Shown here piece by piece: positions 45,991 through 60,142 of a DNA stretch of 64,000 bases. How positions within the stretch are numbered: the stretch's first letter is position 1; each line of letters starts with the position of its first letter. The DNA comes from Mucor racemosus (Eukaryota; Mucoromycota; Mucoromycetes; Mucorales; Mucoraceae). Made by a program: the position numbers and the translations under genes. The stretch covers positions 1,178,001-1,242,000 of the forward strand of contig JAPEHQ010000001.1 in NCBI GenBank assembly GCA_027405735.1, written 5' to 3'. The notes below the pieces were generated by a model. That model saw only the letters and a program-made list of their open reading frames with translations. It ran no database searches and was not told where the DNA came from.

Positions 45991-47973
45991 CAGTAGTCGC
46001 GCTATATAAGGCTACACTATATAAGGCTATGCTCTCTATAAGGCTAAGATTTTTGAAAACTTTTTTTTTTAGCAGGGAAATAGCCTTATTAGCCTTATTT
46101 TAGATAAGGCTGTGCTAAAAAAAAATTTAGCCTTATATAAAACAACACGTGACCAAAATTTTAGTATTTACATAATAAAAATTTAAATTTTTCAATTTTT
46201 TAGAATTTGTCGCTTAGTGCAGTGGTTATTTGTCGACCTTCATCGTCCTTATTTCCTGGAAGGTCAGAAATAATATCGCTCAATTCTTGTACTAAATCAT
46301 CATCTAAAGGTAATTCGGCTGTGGGAAGAAGCGCTTCATCATCAATACTCTCCTTATTAATTTTAAAGTTAAGAATATTCGTATGATCCCAACAATTTTT
46401 GATGGATTTTGGCTTTACTCTAATCCAGGCATCAGCCAAAAAGTACAACGCATCTACCTCATCCATTCTGTAATCTTCAACATGATCTAATTGAATGCCT
46501 GAAAGATACTTATTTACTGCTCTGAGATATTGATGTCTGCGAAATTGAGCCTTGAAATTAGCAATTATACCTTATGTAATAGAAAACAAAATTAATAGAC
46601 GATGGTTTTTCTTATAATGTGAATACAATGATATAAGTGTAATGATACTTTACCGTCATCCAAGGGTTGCAATTTGCTGGTAGTATTTGCAGGAAGGAAA
46701 ACGAGTTTGATGTTATTGAATTCCATTTTCAGCTTGTGCACAGAAGCATTGCCGACCAAGAGAGCTACCTTTCTATTTGCATAGACAAATGAAGCATTCA
46801 GATGTTTGATATACTTTTTAAAAATTTCGGTAGTCATCCAGGCACTTGGGCTAGAATGATATTCTACATAATGGGATTGACCGACAGAAGTAGTTTTTCT
46901 ATATAATGCTGGTTTTTTTGTTGCCGCTCCTGGAGTTTTCCTTCTCCCTATAACAATAGGATGACCTTTGTATGATCCATCGTAGTTTGTCACAAAACCA
47001 ACAGTGAATCTGTTTTTGGATTTTTTGGAACCACCGATTGGCTTTTTGGAGATCGTTCGGGTTGGTTGCTGCTCATAGTAGAGCCCTGTTTCGTCAAAAT
47101 TCATTATATCTTTTAAATCATAAGGTTCCAATAGTTGCTCAATCTTTTTTAGCACTTCCATTATGTTAGGGCTATCTAAATTAACGGAATTGTTTTCTCC
47201 ATACATGTGTCGACATTTAACTCCAATTCTTTTAAAAACATTACTTAACCATCCATCAGAAAATTTGATTTGATCTTTTGCTGGCAATTCATTCATCTTG
47301 TATTTCTTGTTAGCGACTACTTTTGCGTAGAGAATAACTGCTGCACGATTAATTGGAATGTTTTTATCACTCATTGAATCTATATAGTTTTCTATTTCTT
47401 TATCAAGTTGAGGCATTTTTATGCTTCTGTTGCTTTTTCCTTTGAGGTTACCGTCTTTAAAGGTTCGAAATATCTCATCTTTGCGGGATAAAATGTTGGA
47501 TATAGTCTTCTGACTAACACTTCCTGAAATATTAAATTCTTTTCTAGCCCATTCACCAAGCTCAACTTGAGACAATCCACTGAACATTAAATAGTGATTG
47601 CAAATAGCATGTTGTTGCTCAATAGAGAAGCGATTTCTTGATTTCTTATTACTGTTTTTGTCCATTGGTGTGTTACTTATTAAAATAAATTATCAGTCAA
47701 AGGATTTATAACTAATCAAATAAAGAGGTTTTATTTATTATTATAAAATCTGAAGGTTTATATACTATCTGCTAATTTATATTAATAATACCTTAAAGAT
47801 CTTCGTGGGTTAATTCCTAGTTAGGAAGTACCAGTGGTACAATTTGACATTTAATTTCAATACCTAAAGTGGACTGTTTTATAAACCTAAGCCACACGCG
47901 TTATATAAGGCTATGCTCTATATAAGGCTGAAAATTCCTTCCAAAAAGTTAGCCTTATATAGCGCGACTACTG
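45991..47973 (-). mobile_element. Pogo-like DNA transposon, 1,983 bp
   Basis: Terminal inverted repeats begin cagtagtcgcgctatataag at both ends, followed by further ataaggcta copies within the first 60 bp. TA duplications flank it (45989-45990, 47974-47975). CAGT-beginning TIRs plus TA are the pogo/Tigger signature of the Tc1/mariner superfamily. Subterminal ataaggct repeats on both sides could be transposase binding sites. It encodes one spliced transposase gene with a changed catalytic residue. Confidence 0.92.
46200..47665 (-). CDS. Pogo/Tigger-type transposase, catalytic Asp changed
   Basis: Exons 47665-46654 and 46570-46200 join to 460 aa (intron of 83 nt inside the QPLDDG motif). The N-terminus carries a helix-turn-helix of the CENP-B/psq type (RFSIEQQHAICNHYL, LSQVELGEWARKEF, VSQKTISNIL) and a second DNA-binding part with the GWLSNVFKRIGV pattern. 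The DDE nuclease core shows the first Asp in MNFDETGLYYE and the third in FLPANTTSKLQPLDDG. The second should be in LLVDNxxxH, but the sequence reads LLVGNASVH (codon ggc). Without it the enzyme should be inactive. Otherwise the frame is open, so the change is probably recent. The 83-nt intron has consensus ends (gtaaag..ataag). The C-terminus is acidic, as usual in the family. Confidence 0.9.
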
Positions 47974-48995
47974 TATATCAGTGCATATAGATCCTTAAGC
48001 CTAGATCTTTTAGGTTTGAGTTAATATCAGCTGAAGATTGTTGTCACATAATAGCGATGCAATATATATCCATTTATTCTAAATGTCGTCGTATATTTTC
48101 AGGTTTGATAAATAATAATTAAAAAAGAATACAATTAAAAGAGAATGAGTAATGAATCAGTTCTTCAACTGTATTATAATAAAAACAAGATATCGTTTAT
48201 GTTGATATGAAAGTATGGCCTTTTATATTGATTTGACATTGAGATCCTGAGATGTAATTTAAGGCACCATTGAACCATTAGAATTGTTTGGTAGTAATCT
48301 ATGGATTGAAATGTATCAATCATAATTTAACCGTGCTTGCAGAGCTTGGGAGTTACCTTGTTTCAATGCTGCACTAAATGTGCTTGGATATTGATTTGAT
48401 AGCTACTTGATTGATTAACCGCTGGGATGGAATAACATGGTGTCATAATTGAGGTCCAAGAGATCTTGTTGATTGCTGGACAAACTTAGTATGCTAGGAG
48501 TTTCTTATATCGGGTATCAAGACTTTCCACCTCAATAACATGTCGTAGTCAATAGCGTGTAAGATGTAAGATGTATTGATACTGCACAAGGTAATAAAGG
48601 ATGGTACTTGGTGGCATACTACAACAATAATCGAGAATATTATTATAGATTAGTTAGCTGACTTCTTATCAATAAGGATTACAAATCAAAAGGTTCATTA
48701 TCTTACAATTAATCGGTGGATGCAGCAGTTTTTAAATAGGTTTTGAATGTTTTGAGTTTGACCCAATATTGCGTCGAACTATGTAAAATCTTCAAATAAG
48801 AGAGATGCACCTTCATTCTTCTATAGGCCATTGATATCTCTCTGTCTCTCAGGAAATAGAAATGTTAATATCAAAATATAAGTACACTGGCCAAACATTG
48901 ACCAAAATTGATCTAAAATTGATTATGGAAAATTGTGCGCCTAAATCGAGGTAGTGGTTTTTTGTATTATTCACAAGACAGATCCAACTCTAAGC

Positions 48996-49721
48996 TGCAG
49001 TGGAATTACATACTAAAAACGCTTGATAAAAATAAAACAACTTAAATTCCAAGCGTCGCTCATAAAATATGATGCCACTTGAAATATGAACAACGATAAT
49101 AAACAAACGCTTCAATTGAACACAATAACAAACGCATGCTAAAAATATGAAATACCCTTTTTGAACCATACATGTCGTGTAGATGATAGCACCCTTGATC
49201 ACGGCGCAATCAATTACACAAATGACATATATATCAAAACAGGATTCTATCCAAATCAATAATGATAATAAACAAAGATATCAATTTAGTCAACTACTCA
49301 TCTATATCGTAGTTGCACTATCAATATAAATAAGATTCAAGCATATAAAAACTACCCCTTAAAAATCAAGATTACATAAAATAGATATAACAGAAATAAA
49401 CAAAAACAACCATTTCCCAAAAGGTCGATATTGTCACACTTGACATACAATCCCTTATGGTCAATGCTCTACACAATTTACCCCTTAAAATATCAAATCA
49501 ATAACAATGTACTCAAAACTGGAAGATTACTAAATATATATCCATTCAAGTCTGATGGTATTCAAGTTCTCCAAATCACTATAAATACCCTCATACTTTT
49601 CAATTATTTTAACTCTTGAGAAATCTTTTGTAATAAAAACTTTAGCTGATTATAATTGTATTTCTACTGCTTTTATTTTTATATTTTTTTATTTTAGTAA
49701 ATAACTTCGTAATTTACTGCA
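48996..49721. mobile_element. Non-autonomous TIR DNA element, 726 bp
   Basis: The ends are tgcagtggaattac and, from the other side, tgcagtaaattac. A 5-bp target duplication taagc flanks it (48991-48995, 49722-49726). Copy 1 (about 4912-4925) and the repeat at 13846 show the empty site. The interior is AT-rich with an 89-codon minus-strand frame that crosses the element's edge and looks spurious. Superfamily not assigned. Confidence 0.78.
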
Positions 49722-50738
49722 TAAGCTATTCTGTATTTTTTGTTTCAGCAAAAAATATTGATTTTTTGTAGAGATAATCAAAGTGATAGTTCTTTTTACA
49801 GCTGAAGATCTATCATAACGGGATTCTAAAATTAATTTAAAAAATGAATTCAAAATGATTCAAAAAATATAATCGTTTAATAGTTCAAGAACTGCAAAGT
49901 AAATCGACCTAGCATCCTAAATGGTTTTTGTACAGTTTTGAATCCTGCATTCATCTAAATAAAATTTAAAAAAATGTTTGACATCAAATTCTGCTTAAAA
50001 TGCGATTGAAATTTTGGAGGTTTTTTTAATGTACATATCACTTTTGATAAGCATATTTAAAATATAAGCAATGAAAATAATGCACTGCAGAATTATCTAT
50101 CGATCGAGCTATTGTTGAACCTTCTTGATACATTTCTTGTAGAGAAAAGAAGATTTTTGTCAAATTTTTTTCAAATTCAGAATTTGGGATGAGGGTACAT
50201 AAGGGAAAAATTGAAGTTAGAAACGAAGGTATCACTTTGCACACATTTTTGAGGATATCTCCACGAAAAATCAATATTTCGAAAAAAAACTAAACTGGTT
50301 CCAAGAGAGCCCCACGAGGCTGCTGACATGAATGTAAAGAAAATGCTGCTCAATTAGCGAATATTTTGAAATCTACTACAGAAATATCAAAAAAAAAAAA
50401 ATGAAAAAAATAAAAGTGCTCATAATCTTTTCATACTAAAATATGTTATAGAACGCTTTAAAACAAGTAAGTTTTATTATTAAAAATTGTTAGTATAGCT
50501 TAATTTTTTGTAAAGATATTGACCCTAAAAGTTTTTAATTCTTAGCAGTGAAATACGCGTAAAATCTGAAACATTAGCACTAAAAAATTAATACCAACTG
50601 CAAAAAATAGGATATTTTTGAATACTTATTTTTGGATTAAAGCTGAACATCTCAGGTACATTGGCATATAATTTTTTCTTGGTGTTATTTAGTGACAAAA
50701 AAAGTAGAGCAGGGATAAAAAATTGGACCCAGTTTTTA
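49722..50738 (+). repeat. Family-B repeat, copy 3 (right-truncated, within large repeat copy 2)
   Basis: Matches 4920-5936 and 13850-14880. It lacks the last ~130 bp present in the other two copies; truncation coincides with the end of the whole large repeat. Confidence 0.75.
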
Positions 50739-51406
50739 ACTTGTGTTATGTCAATATCACAGGTTTCACATCATTCAATGTCCCAGTCTATAATCAGTGT
50801 TATAGTGAATCAACATGGGGCTGCATTGATTTACAGCATACTCTTAGATAGTAAATATTCATTATATGTAGTTATAATGAATATGTAGAAATACATATTT
50901 TAGATTTATCGTTAATAAAAGTGTAATATTTGGGCAAGATTGTTTTTATAGAATCTTTTGAAATTTCAACTTGCTTTTGAGTCTTTTTAAGGTACAATAT
51001 AAACGCAAATTATTTTGAAGAATAAGTAGTCAATTGCTATCGATTAACATATATACATATATATGTATATAATACGGATAAAAATTATTAAATGAAATGA
51101 AAAAAACGTATCAGAAAATATATAAAAAGTACAGTATTCGCATGTAGGAAAGCATTTTACAAAATCTGTAGACATTGTATTTCTTTACTTCAGTTAGAGC
51201 TGCGAATTCACGCCTTGGGATTTTAGGTCGAGCTGCAGAACCTTGTACATGAACTGGAGTGTAACGTTTTTGTACCTACTATCTGTTAATTGAATCTCAA
51301 TTGGAATTCAAATAAATCTCGCTCAAAAGGTTTAATCGTGATGTATAATTAATCTTCTTCTTTTCCTATTTGAAAGAAGGCAACAGTATATAACACTTTG
51401 CAGAAA
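50739..51406. other. TRAPPC2 upstream region
   Basis: AT-rich, with the palindromic run catatatacatatatatgtat near 51047-51070. No gene seen. Confidence 0.45.
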
Positions 51407-52078
51407 ATGTCAAACTATTATTTTGCTATTGTTGGAGCAACAGATAATCCTATATACGAAACCGAAATCGTGCCATCATCGCGCTCTTCAGCTTTCATAG
51501 ATTCAAACAGAGTATGTTTCAACCGACAGTGGAGACAAATCTTTAATTAACTTATAATAATATGTAGCAGAGAGACGATCATAAACACTTGAATCAATTT
51601 ATTATTCATGCAGCACTTGATGTAGTGGAAGAATATCAATGGAATACAACAGCCATGTAAATAAATGTGATTTTTTTCTCGATAATATTGTGCTAGTTTT
51701 GTTAAACTGGATTACGACAGGTACCTCAAGTCTATTGATAGATTCAATGAATTTTATGTGTCTTGTTTTGTTACAGCTGGAAGTAAGTCTTTTTATTTGT
51801 GATATATTGACAAATATCTAAATGCAAAATTCCAAATAGGTGTAAAATTCATGCTTTTACATGACCAGAAATCAGAGGATAGTATAAAGCAATTCTTTAC
51901 AGAAGTATACGAGTTATATGTCAAGGTAAAATTATTCGAATTTGCATCTCTTTTCACAAAAGCTGATCCATTTTGTTTTATAAAGGTCTTGATGAATCCA
52001 TTCTATGAAAAGAATACAACCATAACTAACCCATCATTTGACAACCGAATTAAACTTGTGGCAAGACGTTTTCTTTAA
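51407..52078 (+). CDS. TRS20: TRAPP complex subunit 2 (sedlin / Trs20)
   Basis: Small core subunit of the TRAPP complexes, which tether vesicles and activate Ypt1/Rab1 at the ER-Golgi and Golgi. Exons 51407-51511, 51568-51656, 51721-51782, 51840-51925 and 51986-52078 give 144 aa (human 140). The longin-like fold pattern is clear: [17 protein letters not shown] at the start, [56 protein letters not shown], and VLMNPFYE near the end, each in the family's order. Introns are 45-65 nt. The second exon's acceptor is a NAGNAG-type site (tagcag), so a one-residue variant is possible. Convergent with GCN5, with 82 bp between stop codons. Confidence 0.93.
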
Positions 52079-52160
52079 ATAAATATCCCTAATTTTCTTC
52101 TTTATCTTTATTTACAGTGTACAAATTATGATTATTATGACATTATACTATGATTATTAA

Positions 52161-54769
<2,609 letters not shown>

Positions 54770-55553
54770 TATACTAATACATAAAAAAAAAAGCACACAC
54801 AGTTTTCCTGTTAATTTTGAAAGATTTTTTTTTTGCATTTATTTTGTAAATGTTCCCCTTTTTACAACTCAAAGTAACGTCATCATACAATAGGCAGATG
54901 AATAGATGTCCGATTTCAATGAAGATCTTGTGCTCTTGATGGAATGTAAGGGCAAAATGAATATATGAACTTTTTTTATTCTAGCCAGAGACTGCAATTA
55001 CATCTCATATTCATATTGGCATATCAATTGATACAGTAAATACCCAATTGATCTATTTTGAACCGTTCAATATCCCCGACTATGTTGACTATTTCACAAG
55101 TTTAATTTGAGATTACACGGCAATTTGTACCAAAAGCTTAGAAAAAAAAAACGCCAGTAGCATTATATTAAGTATACGTTTGCTAAAACTTTATTTTATA
55201 ACTTGGTAGTTGCTAATTACTTGAAAAACAATCCTTCGACTCTCGAAATCATCAAAAATGACGTTGTGGAGACTAAATTCTCGATCTAAAATTTTTGACA
55301 TTTGACACCTGAAAAAGCTATGCCATGGAATCCAAATAGTACCATGAATATTAGACTACACTAAGCATATAAACGTTGGTTGGTGTATAGTGCTTGCTCC
55401 TTTTAAGTGGACTTTATGATGGTTTTTGTATTATATTCCTTTCATCATCTAGCATTGTTGGCAGTCACCAAGACACGCTTTATCATGTTTGATTGCAAAA
55501 CTTTTTCAATATATCCCTTTCTTTTAAAGCATATTAAAAGTAAAACAAGCAAT
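54770..55553. promoter_or_regulatory. Divergent intergenic region, GCN5 / SANT protein
   Basis: 784 bp without recognisable genes. Only short frames, including 55407-55595 which overlaps the SANT gene's first exon in its own frame without added evidence. Confidence 0.4.
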
Positions 55554-57972
55554 ATGGCACAACCTCCCAATAAACGTAGAAAGGTGAGGATCTAGTTGAT
55601 TAAATTTTACTTGATTATTCATATTTTTATATTAGATGCGTCCTAACAATGTCATTGCATTGGAAAGGGCTAAAACGGAATCTTTGTTACAGGAAACCAA
55701 ACAAAATAAACAGAGAAATTCAAAGGAATCTCAAAGCGAACGCGCAGTTGACGATGTTAAAGTTCTTGTAAAAAATACCCGTGTACGTATTCGATTCAAT
55801 CATAAATTCAATTAACGCGTTTCTAATGGACAATATTAGCGAGGCAGAAAGAACCCTGCACCCGTTCAGACAAAAGCATCTGCTTATTCGTCTGCTTCAG
55901 ATTCTGATGAAACCGATAATGAAAACGCAAAGGATATGGGTCCTAAATCAACAAAAAGAAAAGCACCACCTCAAAAAGGTTCTCGCTCTAAAGCAACAGC
56001 AAAACAGAAGGAACCTTTATCTGATTCGGATGACACTGATGATGAACAGGAACCTACTATTACAGCAAAAGAAGAACAATTTGACGAATCTCGTTCTAAA
56101 AAGATAAACATTAACAAACGACAAAAAGCAGCAAAAGATGTAGTTTCTGCATCTGATTCAGACGAAACAGATAACGAGCAAACGATTAAACCAGAACCAA
56201 TGTCTGGGGATAAAGAATTGGATAAAGAAACTATAGCTAGACTTGCCTCTATACCTCAAGATATATCTACACATGAAGATGTATCTACACCTCAGAATGC
56301 ACCCACATCTCAGGATACATCTACACAGGACACATCTACACCTCAAGCTGTATCTGTACCCAAGCCTAAACGTGCATCTAAACCAAGAAAGTCGAAAGCA
56401 AAGCCGAAAGCAAAGTCTAAAGTGACACCAAAGACACAGAGAATTATCCAAGATTCATCAGATAACGAAACATCCAATGAAGCCGAAACTGAAGCCGGAT
56501 CAAATGAATCTGGATCAAACGCCAATCCTAATTCAGACGCTAATACAGATCCTAATTCTTCTACTACTGATAATGTCGATGCCCCAATGGACGATGGAAT
56601 GTTTCGCGAATCTGTCACTAAACGAAATCATCTTGTTGGCAATCGTTTATCTTTTAGAAGAAGAGGAGAATATGATAGTTCCAAATCAGCTGCAGCCAAT
56701 TTATCGAAAAGACTCAACGATTCATTTCTTCCAAATGTTCAACACGATTATTTTGTATCTGACTCTGATTCAGAACCAGATTCAGGCGAGGATTATGAGA
56801 CGAAAGACTATCCCACTTGGCAACGTACTTTTACCTGGAATAGAAACCCTGAAGAAGATCCATGGCCAAAGCAGAGAAGATTTGGCTATTCTGATAAGCT
56901 AAAATTGGAGAAGAGAATCAAGAAGATTTGTAAAGTAAGTTGGATAAAAAGCTCAATTAAATGTAAAAAGCTAATATCAAAAGTATTTATTATAGCGAGA
57001 AAATATGACATTTCATGAAGCACAAGAAATTTTCTCCAGTGGTAAGCGCAAGCAGCATTTGCGTTTCTTTCAAAAGATCGCAGCTGCTTTTCCCAATGTG
57101 CCACTTTACTTGTTGGTCAAAAGATTAAAAGAAACATACCATATCAAAAGAAATAGTTCTCCATGGACAAAAGAAGAAATCAAGACATTGGAAGAATTAT
57201 TGAAAATACACGGCAATAATGCTGAATTATTGTCTACAATGATGGATCGCTCACCTAAGAATATCAATGATTTCATCTTTAATCATAAATCTGCAAAGAA
57301 AGCTTCCAAAAGATGGACCAAAGAAGAAGATGAATTGTTAGCTAAAGTAATGGCCAAAGAGGAAAAGAATGCTGCTGGACGAGTTTCGTTCCTTTCGGCT
57401 GAACCTTTCTTTCAGGGCGAACGATCACAAAAACAAATTTACGCTAGATATTACAACATTCGTCATCGCATACAGCCAGATGGCACTTTGGTTGATAATA
57501 GACCTGCAACGCCTATCGAAGAATTAGATTATTTGAAAAGGTAACTAGTACAAATCTCTATGTCTGTACATTTTACTGATCTGTCATTTAAAGTTTGTTG
57601 CAGCAAGTGAATGATCATGATTTAATCGAAGAATCGCAATTAGATTATGCTAAAAAGAGAGGCTTTGTGTATGTATTTTGCGATTCATGTCCTTTCTTTA
57701 ATAATCGATGGATTAATTTTTTTTTTCTTTTGATAGCAAAGCGAATTTCTATTTGAATAGCCGTACAAATATCAAAGAATTTGAAAAGATGACAATTAAA
57801 GGTGAGTAATTTTTTTTTTTTTTTTTTGCATTTGAAATGCTTTGATTTTTATGTTTCTAATTGTTTTTTTTGCATGAACTTTTGTTTTCTGCTAGATATC
57901 TTGAATGAATTGATCAGAAGACAAGAAATTATCATTGAATCTCGAAGAGGAGAAGGATTATTACAAGAATGA
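55554..57972 (+). CDS. Protein with two SANT/Myb-like domains
   Basis: Probable nuclear DNA- or chromatin-binding protein; I cannot name the orthologue. Exons 55554-55583, 55636-55782, 55840-56934, 56996-57540, 57594-57668, 57737-57801 and 57896-57972 give 677 aa. The first ~300 residues are disordered: nuclear-localisation-like PPNKRRK, repeated SDSDETDNE/SDSDDTDDE acidic motifs (casein-kinase-like), a Thr/Ser/Gln repeat of the STPQ/STQDT type, and a basic KPKRASKPRKSKAKPKAKSK block. The C-terminal half has SANT 1 (SSPWTKEEIKTLEELLKIHG, about 470-515) and SANT 2 (KRWTKEEDELLAKVM, about 525-575, with a long insert before QIYARYYNIRHRI). The fifth exon acceptor is ..ttaaag at 57593; the more obvious ..ttgcag breaks the frame. 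Layout recalls Reb1/TTF1-like or telomere-type Myb proteins, as speculation. Confidence 0.75.
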
Positions 57973-58222
57973 TCTTCTGACTTGACAAATATATATATAA
58001 AAGTATTCTGAATAAATGACATGGATTTGTGATACATGAATTTGGAGTTTGTGTAAAATAAGCCACTGATGGGTAACATGAAATTTAAATCGCCTTATGT
58101 AAATGGAGTTTTCCATTGAATTTGTGTACAGTATAACATGATATATAAAGATCTATTTTTCTTGAGATTCATCTACATCTTCTTTTTCCCTCTCTCCGTT
58201 AAATTGCAATTTTTTCGATACC
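57973..58222. other. Short intergenic region
   Basis: Tandem same-strand spacer of 250 bp; the downstream gene's leader ends in the pyrimidine-rich ttctttttccctctctccg (58180-58198). Confidence 0.4.
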
Positions 58223-59846
58223 ATGGTTTCTAAATTTGCCAGTCTTTTAGCCATTGCCACTGTTGCTATCTCTTCCGTTGCTACCCAAGCTCCTACTACT
58301 AACTTGATTAATGGCCAATGTGTTACCACATACGATGCCTCCATTGATTATTTCCCAGAAAAATTAAATACTAGTAAGATTATTTCCAAATTTAATCGCT
58401 TAATCCTAATTTTTATTCAATTCCATTTTCAGATGAAGATAAGGCTACTTACTTTTCAATTGAATATCATAACAATTACAAGGTCGTAAAGAATAGTCGT
58501 ACTGGTCGTACCTATGTTCTCGTTCAGTGTGGTACTCCTTCCCCTACCGATGTCAATAATGCCACCGAGATCTATCAAGTTCCTATCTCCAAGGCTGCTG
58601 CAATGGAAACCACTGTTGTCCCTTATCTTGAGGTAAGTTAATATCCAAGAAGGAATTCTTTTGGCTCATTTTTGACCATGCGATCTTTCTTTGTAGATGA
58701 TTGGTGCAGCTGAAAGCATCAAGCTTATTGCTGATGGCAGTTTGATTTCATCTCCTTGTTTCCAAAAGTATTTGAATTCTGGTGATATTACTCAATTGTC
58801 TTCTACAAACGAGACATTGCAAGCTGAGCAAATCAATAATGTCCAAGTTCAATTTGGTGCTAATCCTTATGACACTGTAGCTGATTCCAACACTACTGTC
58901 ACTACTGCTCAAACTTATGAGCCTGATGTATTAGGAGTAAGTAAACACCCAATTATTAAAGAAGAGATACAGATAATCTAATGTACAACCAATTTGTTTT
59001 CTCAGCGTTCTTCTTGGATTTCTTACTATGCTGCTTTTTATAATCTTGAAGCAGTTGCCAATAATATTACTCAAACAATGACCAACAACTACAATCGCCT
59101 CAAGGAAGCTGCTGCTCATTATGATACTAAGCCTGTCGTTGCTTGGACTACTTATGACGCTCCTAGTCAATATAACAACAACACTGCTAGCTATATTCTC
59201 AGTGAAGCTTCTTATAAGGTTGGTCTCACAAATGATGCCGGTAGGTTTTAATAGAGAAAGTGAGAATAAATGTATCACATACTTACACAATTATGTTTTT
59301 AATCTAGGTGCCACCATGTTAAATGCTTCTGCAACTACCTACTCATCTGCCGCTGATCTTCTTCAAGCCATTAGCACTGTTGATATCTTGATTGATGAAA
59401 CTTTCATTGGTTCCAATTTGACCGCTTTCTTACAAAACTACAACATTAGTGAAGCAGATCAATCCAAATACAAGTTCTTGACCAACAAAAAGGTATATCG
59501 TGAAGACGGTATCTTGACCTCTTCTGGTGGTTATGATTGGTTTGAAGCTCCTGTCGCAATGGCTGATGCTTTATTGGAAGATATGATCAATGCTGTCAAT
59601 CCTAGTGCACCCTCTGATAGTTATCAACGTAACTGGCTTCGTAATATTGCTCTTGATGAGGCCATCAAAACTACTACTGAAAGCAACTGTTCTTGGACTG
59701 AAGATGCCCCTAGACCCAATTTAGCCACTCAATTCAATGGAACCACTTTTACTTTATCTTCAACATCTAGTGCCAACAAGGCCATGACCATGAATGTTGC
59801 TGGTGCTCTAGTTGCTGCTTTCGCCACTTTAGCTTATCTTAACTAA
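58223..59846 (+). CDS. Secreted, probably GPI-anchored protein (periplasmic-binding-protein-like)
   Basis: Predicted cell-surface protein. Exons 58223-58373, 58433-58632, 58697-58936, 59006-59240 and 59308-59846 give 454 aa. A signal peptide (MVSKFASLLAIATVAISSVA, cut near residue 20) opens it. A Ser-rich stretch and a terminal hydrophobic tail (VAGALVAAFATLAYLN) without following basic residues look like a GPI-attachment signal. There are many N-glycosylation sequons (NAT, NTT, NNT, NAS, NLT, NCS). The body has YVLVQCGTP and KLIADGSLISSPCF segments and alternating strand/helix spacing that remind me of bacterial FecB/BtuF-type substrate-binding folds; this is a tentative impression, not an identification. 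Codon use is biased (ctt, gct, act, aag), suggesting strong expression. Confidence 0.7.
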
Positions 59847-59944
59847 CTAATTACTTAATTTACACAATGATATGAACTGGTTCTATCATAATCGTTTATC
59901 TTCACTATCTATCGCTATATAGTTTTTCTAATAAATTCACTTGA

Positions 59945-59985
59945 TTTCTTCTTCTTCTTCTTCTTCTTCTTCTTATTCTTATTCT
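59945..59985. repeat. (CTT)n microsatellite
   Basis: A run of ttc/ctt triplets ending in cttattcttatt, in the spacer between the secreted-protein gene and the E2 gene. Confidence 0.8.
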
Positions 59986-60142
59986 TTCATAATGATCCCC
60001 TTTTGCGAGAAAAAGCGTCACTCTTTGAATATCTGTGTCCACAATCACATATAAACCAAGATGATGATAGTCTCCAACTTTAGCTTTTCACACTTTTTTA
60101 TAACTGACACTCGCAGCATTTTTTTCCTTCAATCAACTCAAC

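Larger units (their letters stand above)
45597..47980. mobile_element. Solo LTR (399 bp) split by a pogo-like transposon
   Basis: It starts tgttatatca and ends tgatatatca once the inner element and its duplicated TA are removed, giving TG..CA ends. The 5-bp target duplication gtgca flanks it (45592-45596, 47981-47985). Copy 1 shows the empty counterpart at about 3927-3935. The LTR (45597-45990 plus 47976-47980) contains internal repeats such as gacatttagtaactcatactaaatgtc. The parent retroelement is not in the window and is not the Ty3 element at 37541. Confidence 0.85.
43561..48302. mobile_element. Long-TIR DNA element, copy 2 (interrupted)
   Basis: Same element as at 1834-4216. The left arm is at about 43720-43925 and the right arm at about 48080-48280. 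In this copy the right arm keeps a caagatatcgtttatgttgat segment that copy 1's right arm has lost but the left arms keep, which confirms that the arms are true inverted repeats. Interrupted by the solo LTR at 45597-47980. Confidence 0.7.
35951..50738. repeat. Large interspersed repeat, copy 2, with three nested insertions
   Basis: Collinear with 246-5936 of copy 1. Interruptions: the Ty3 element at 37541-43554, the solo LTR with pogo element at 45597-47980, and the TIR element at 48996-49721, each with target duplication. Small indels also differ, for example about 45 bp present near 3650-3695 but absent near 45370. Homology stops at about 50738 (gacccagttttt..), earlier than in copy 1, and unrelated DNA of the TRAPPC2 upstream region begins. 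Confidence 0.9.

Noticed and set aside
48990..49259. 89-codon minus-strand frame in the 726-bp TIR element
   Set aside because: It extends past the element's terminus into its target site and is composed of AT-driven hydrophobic codons.
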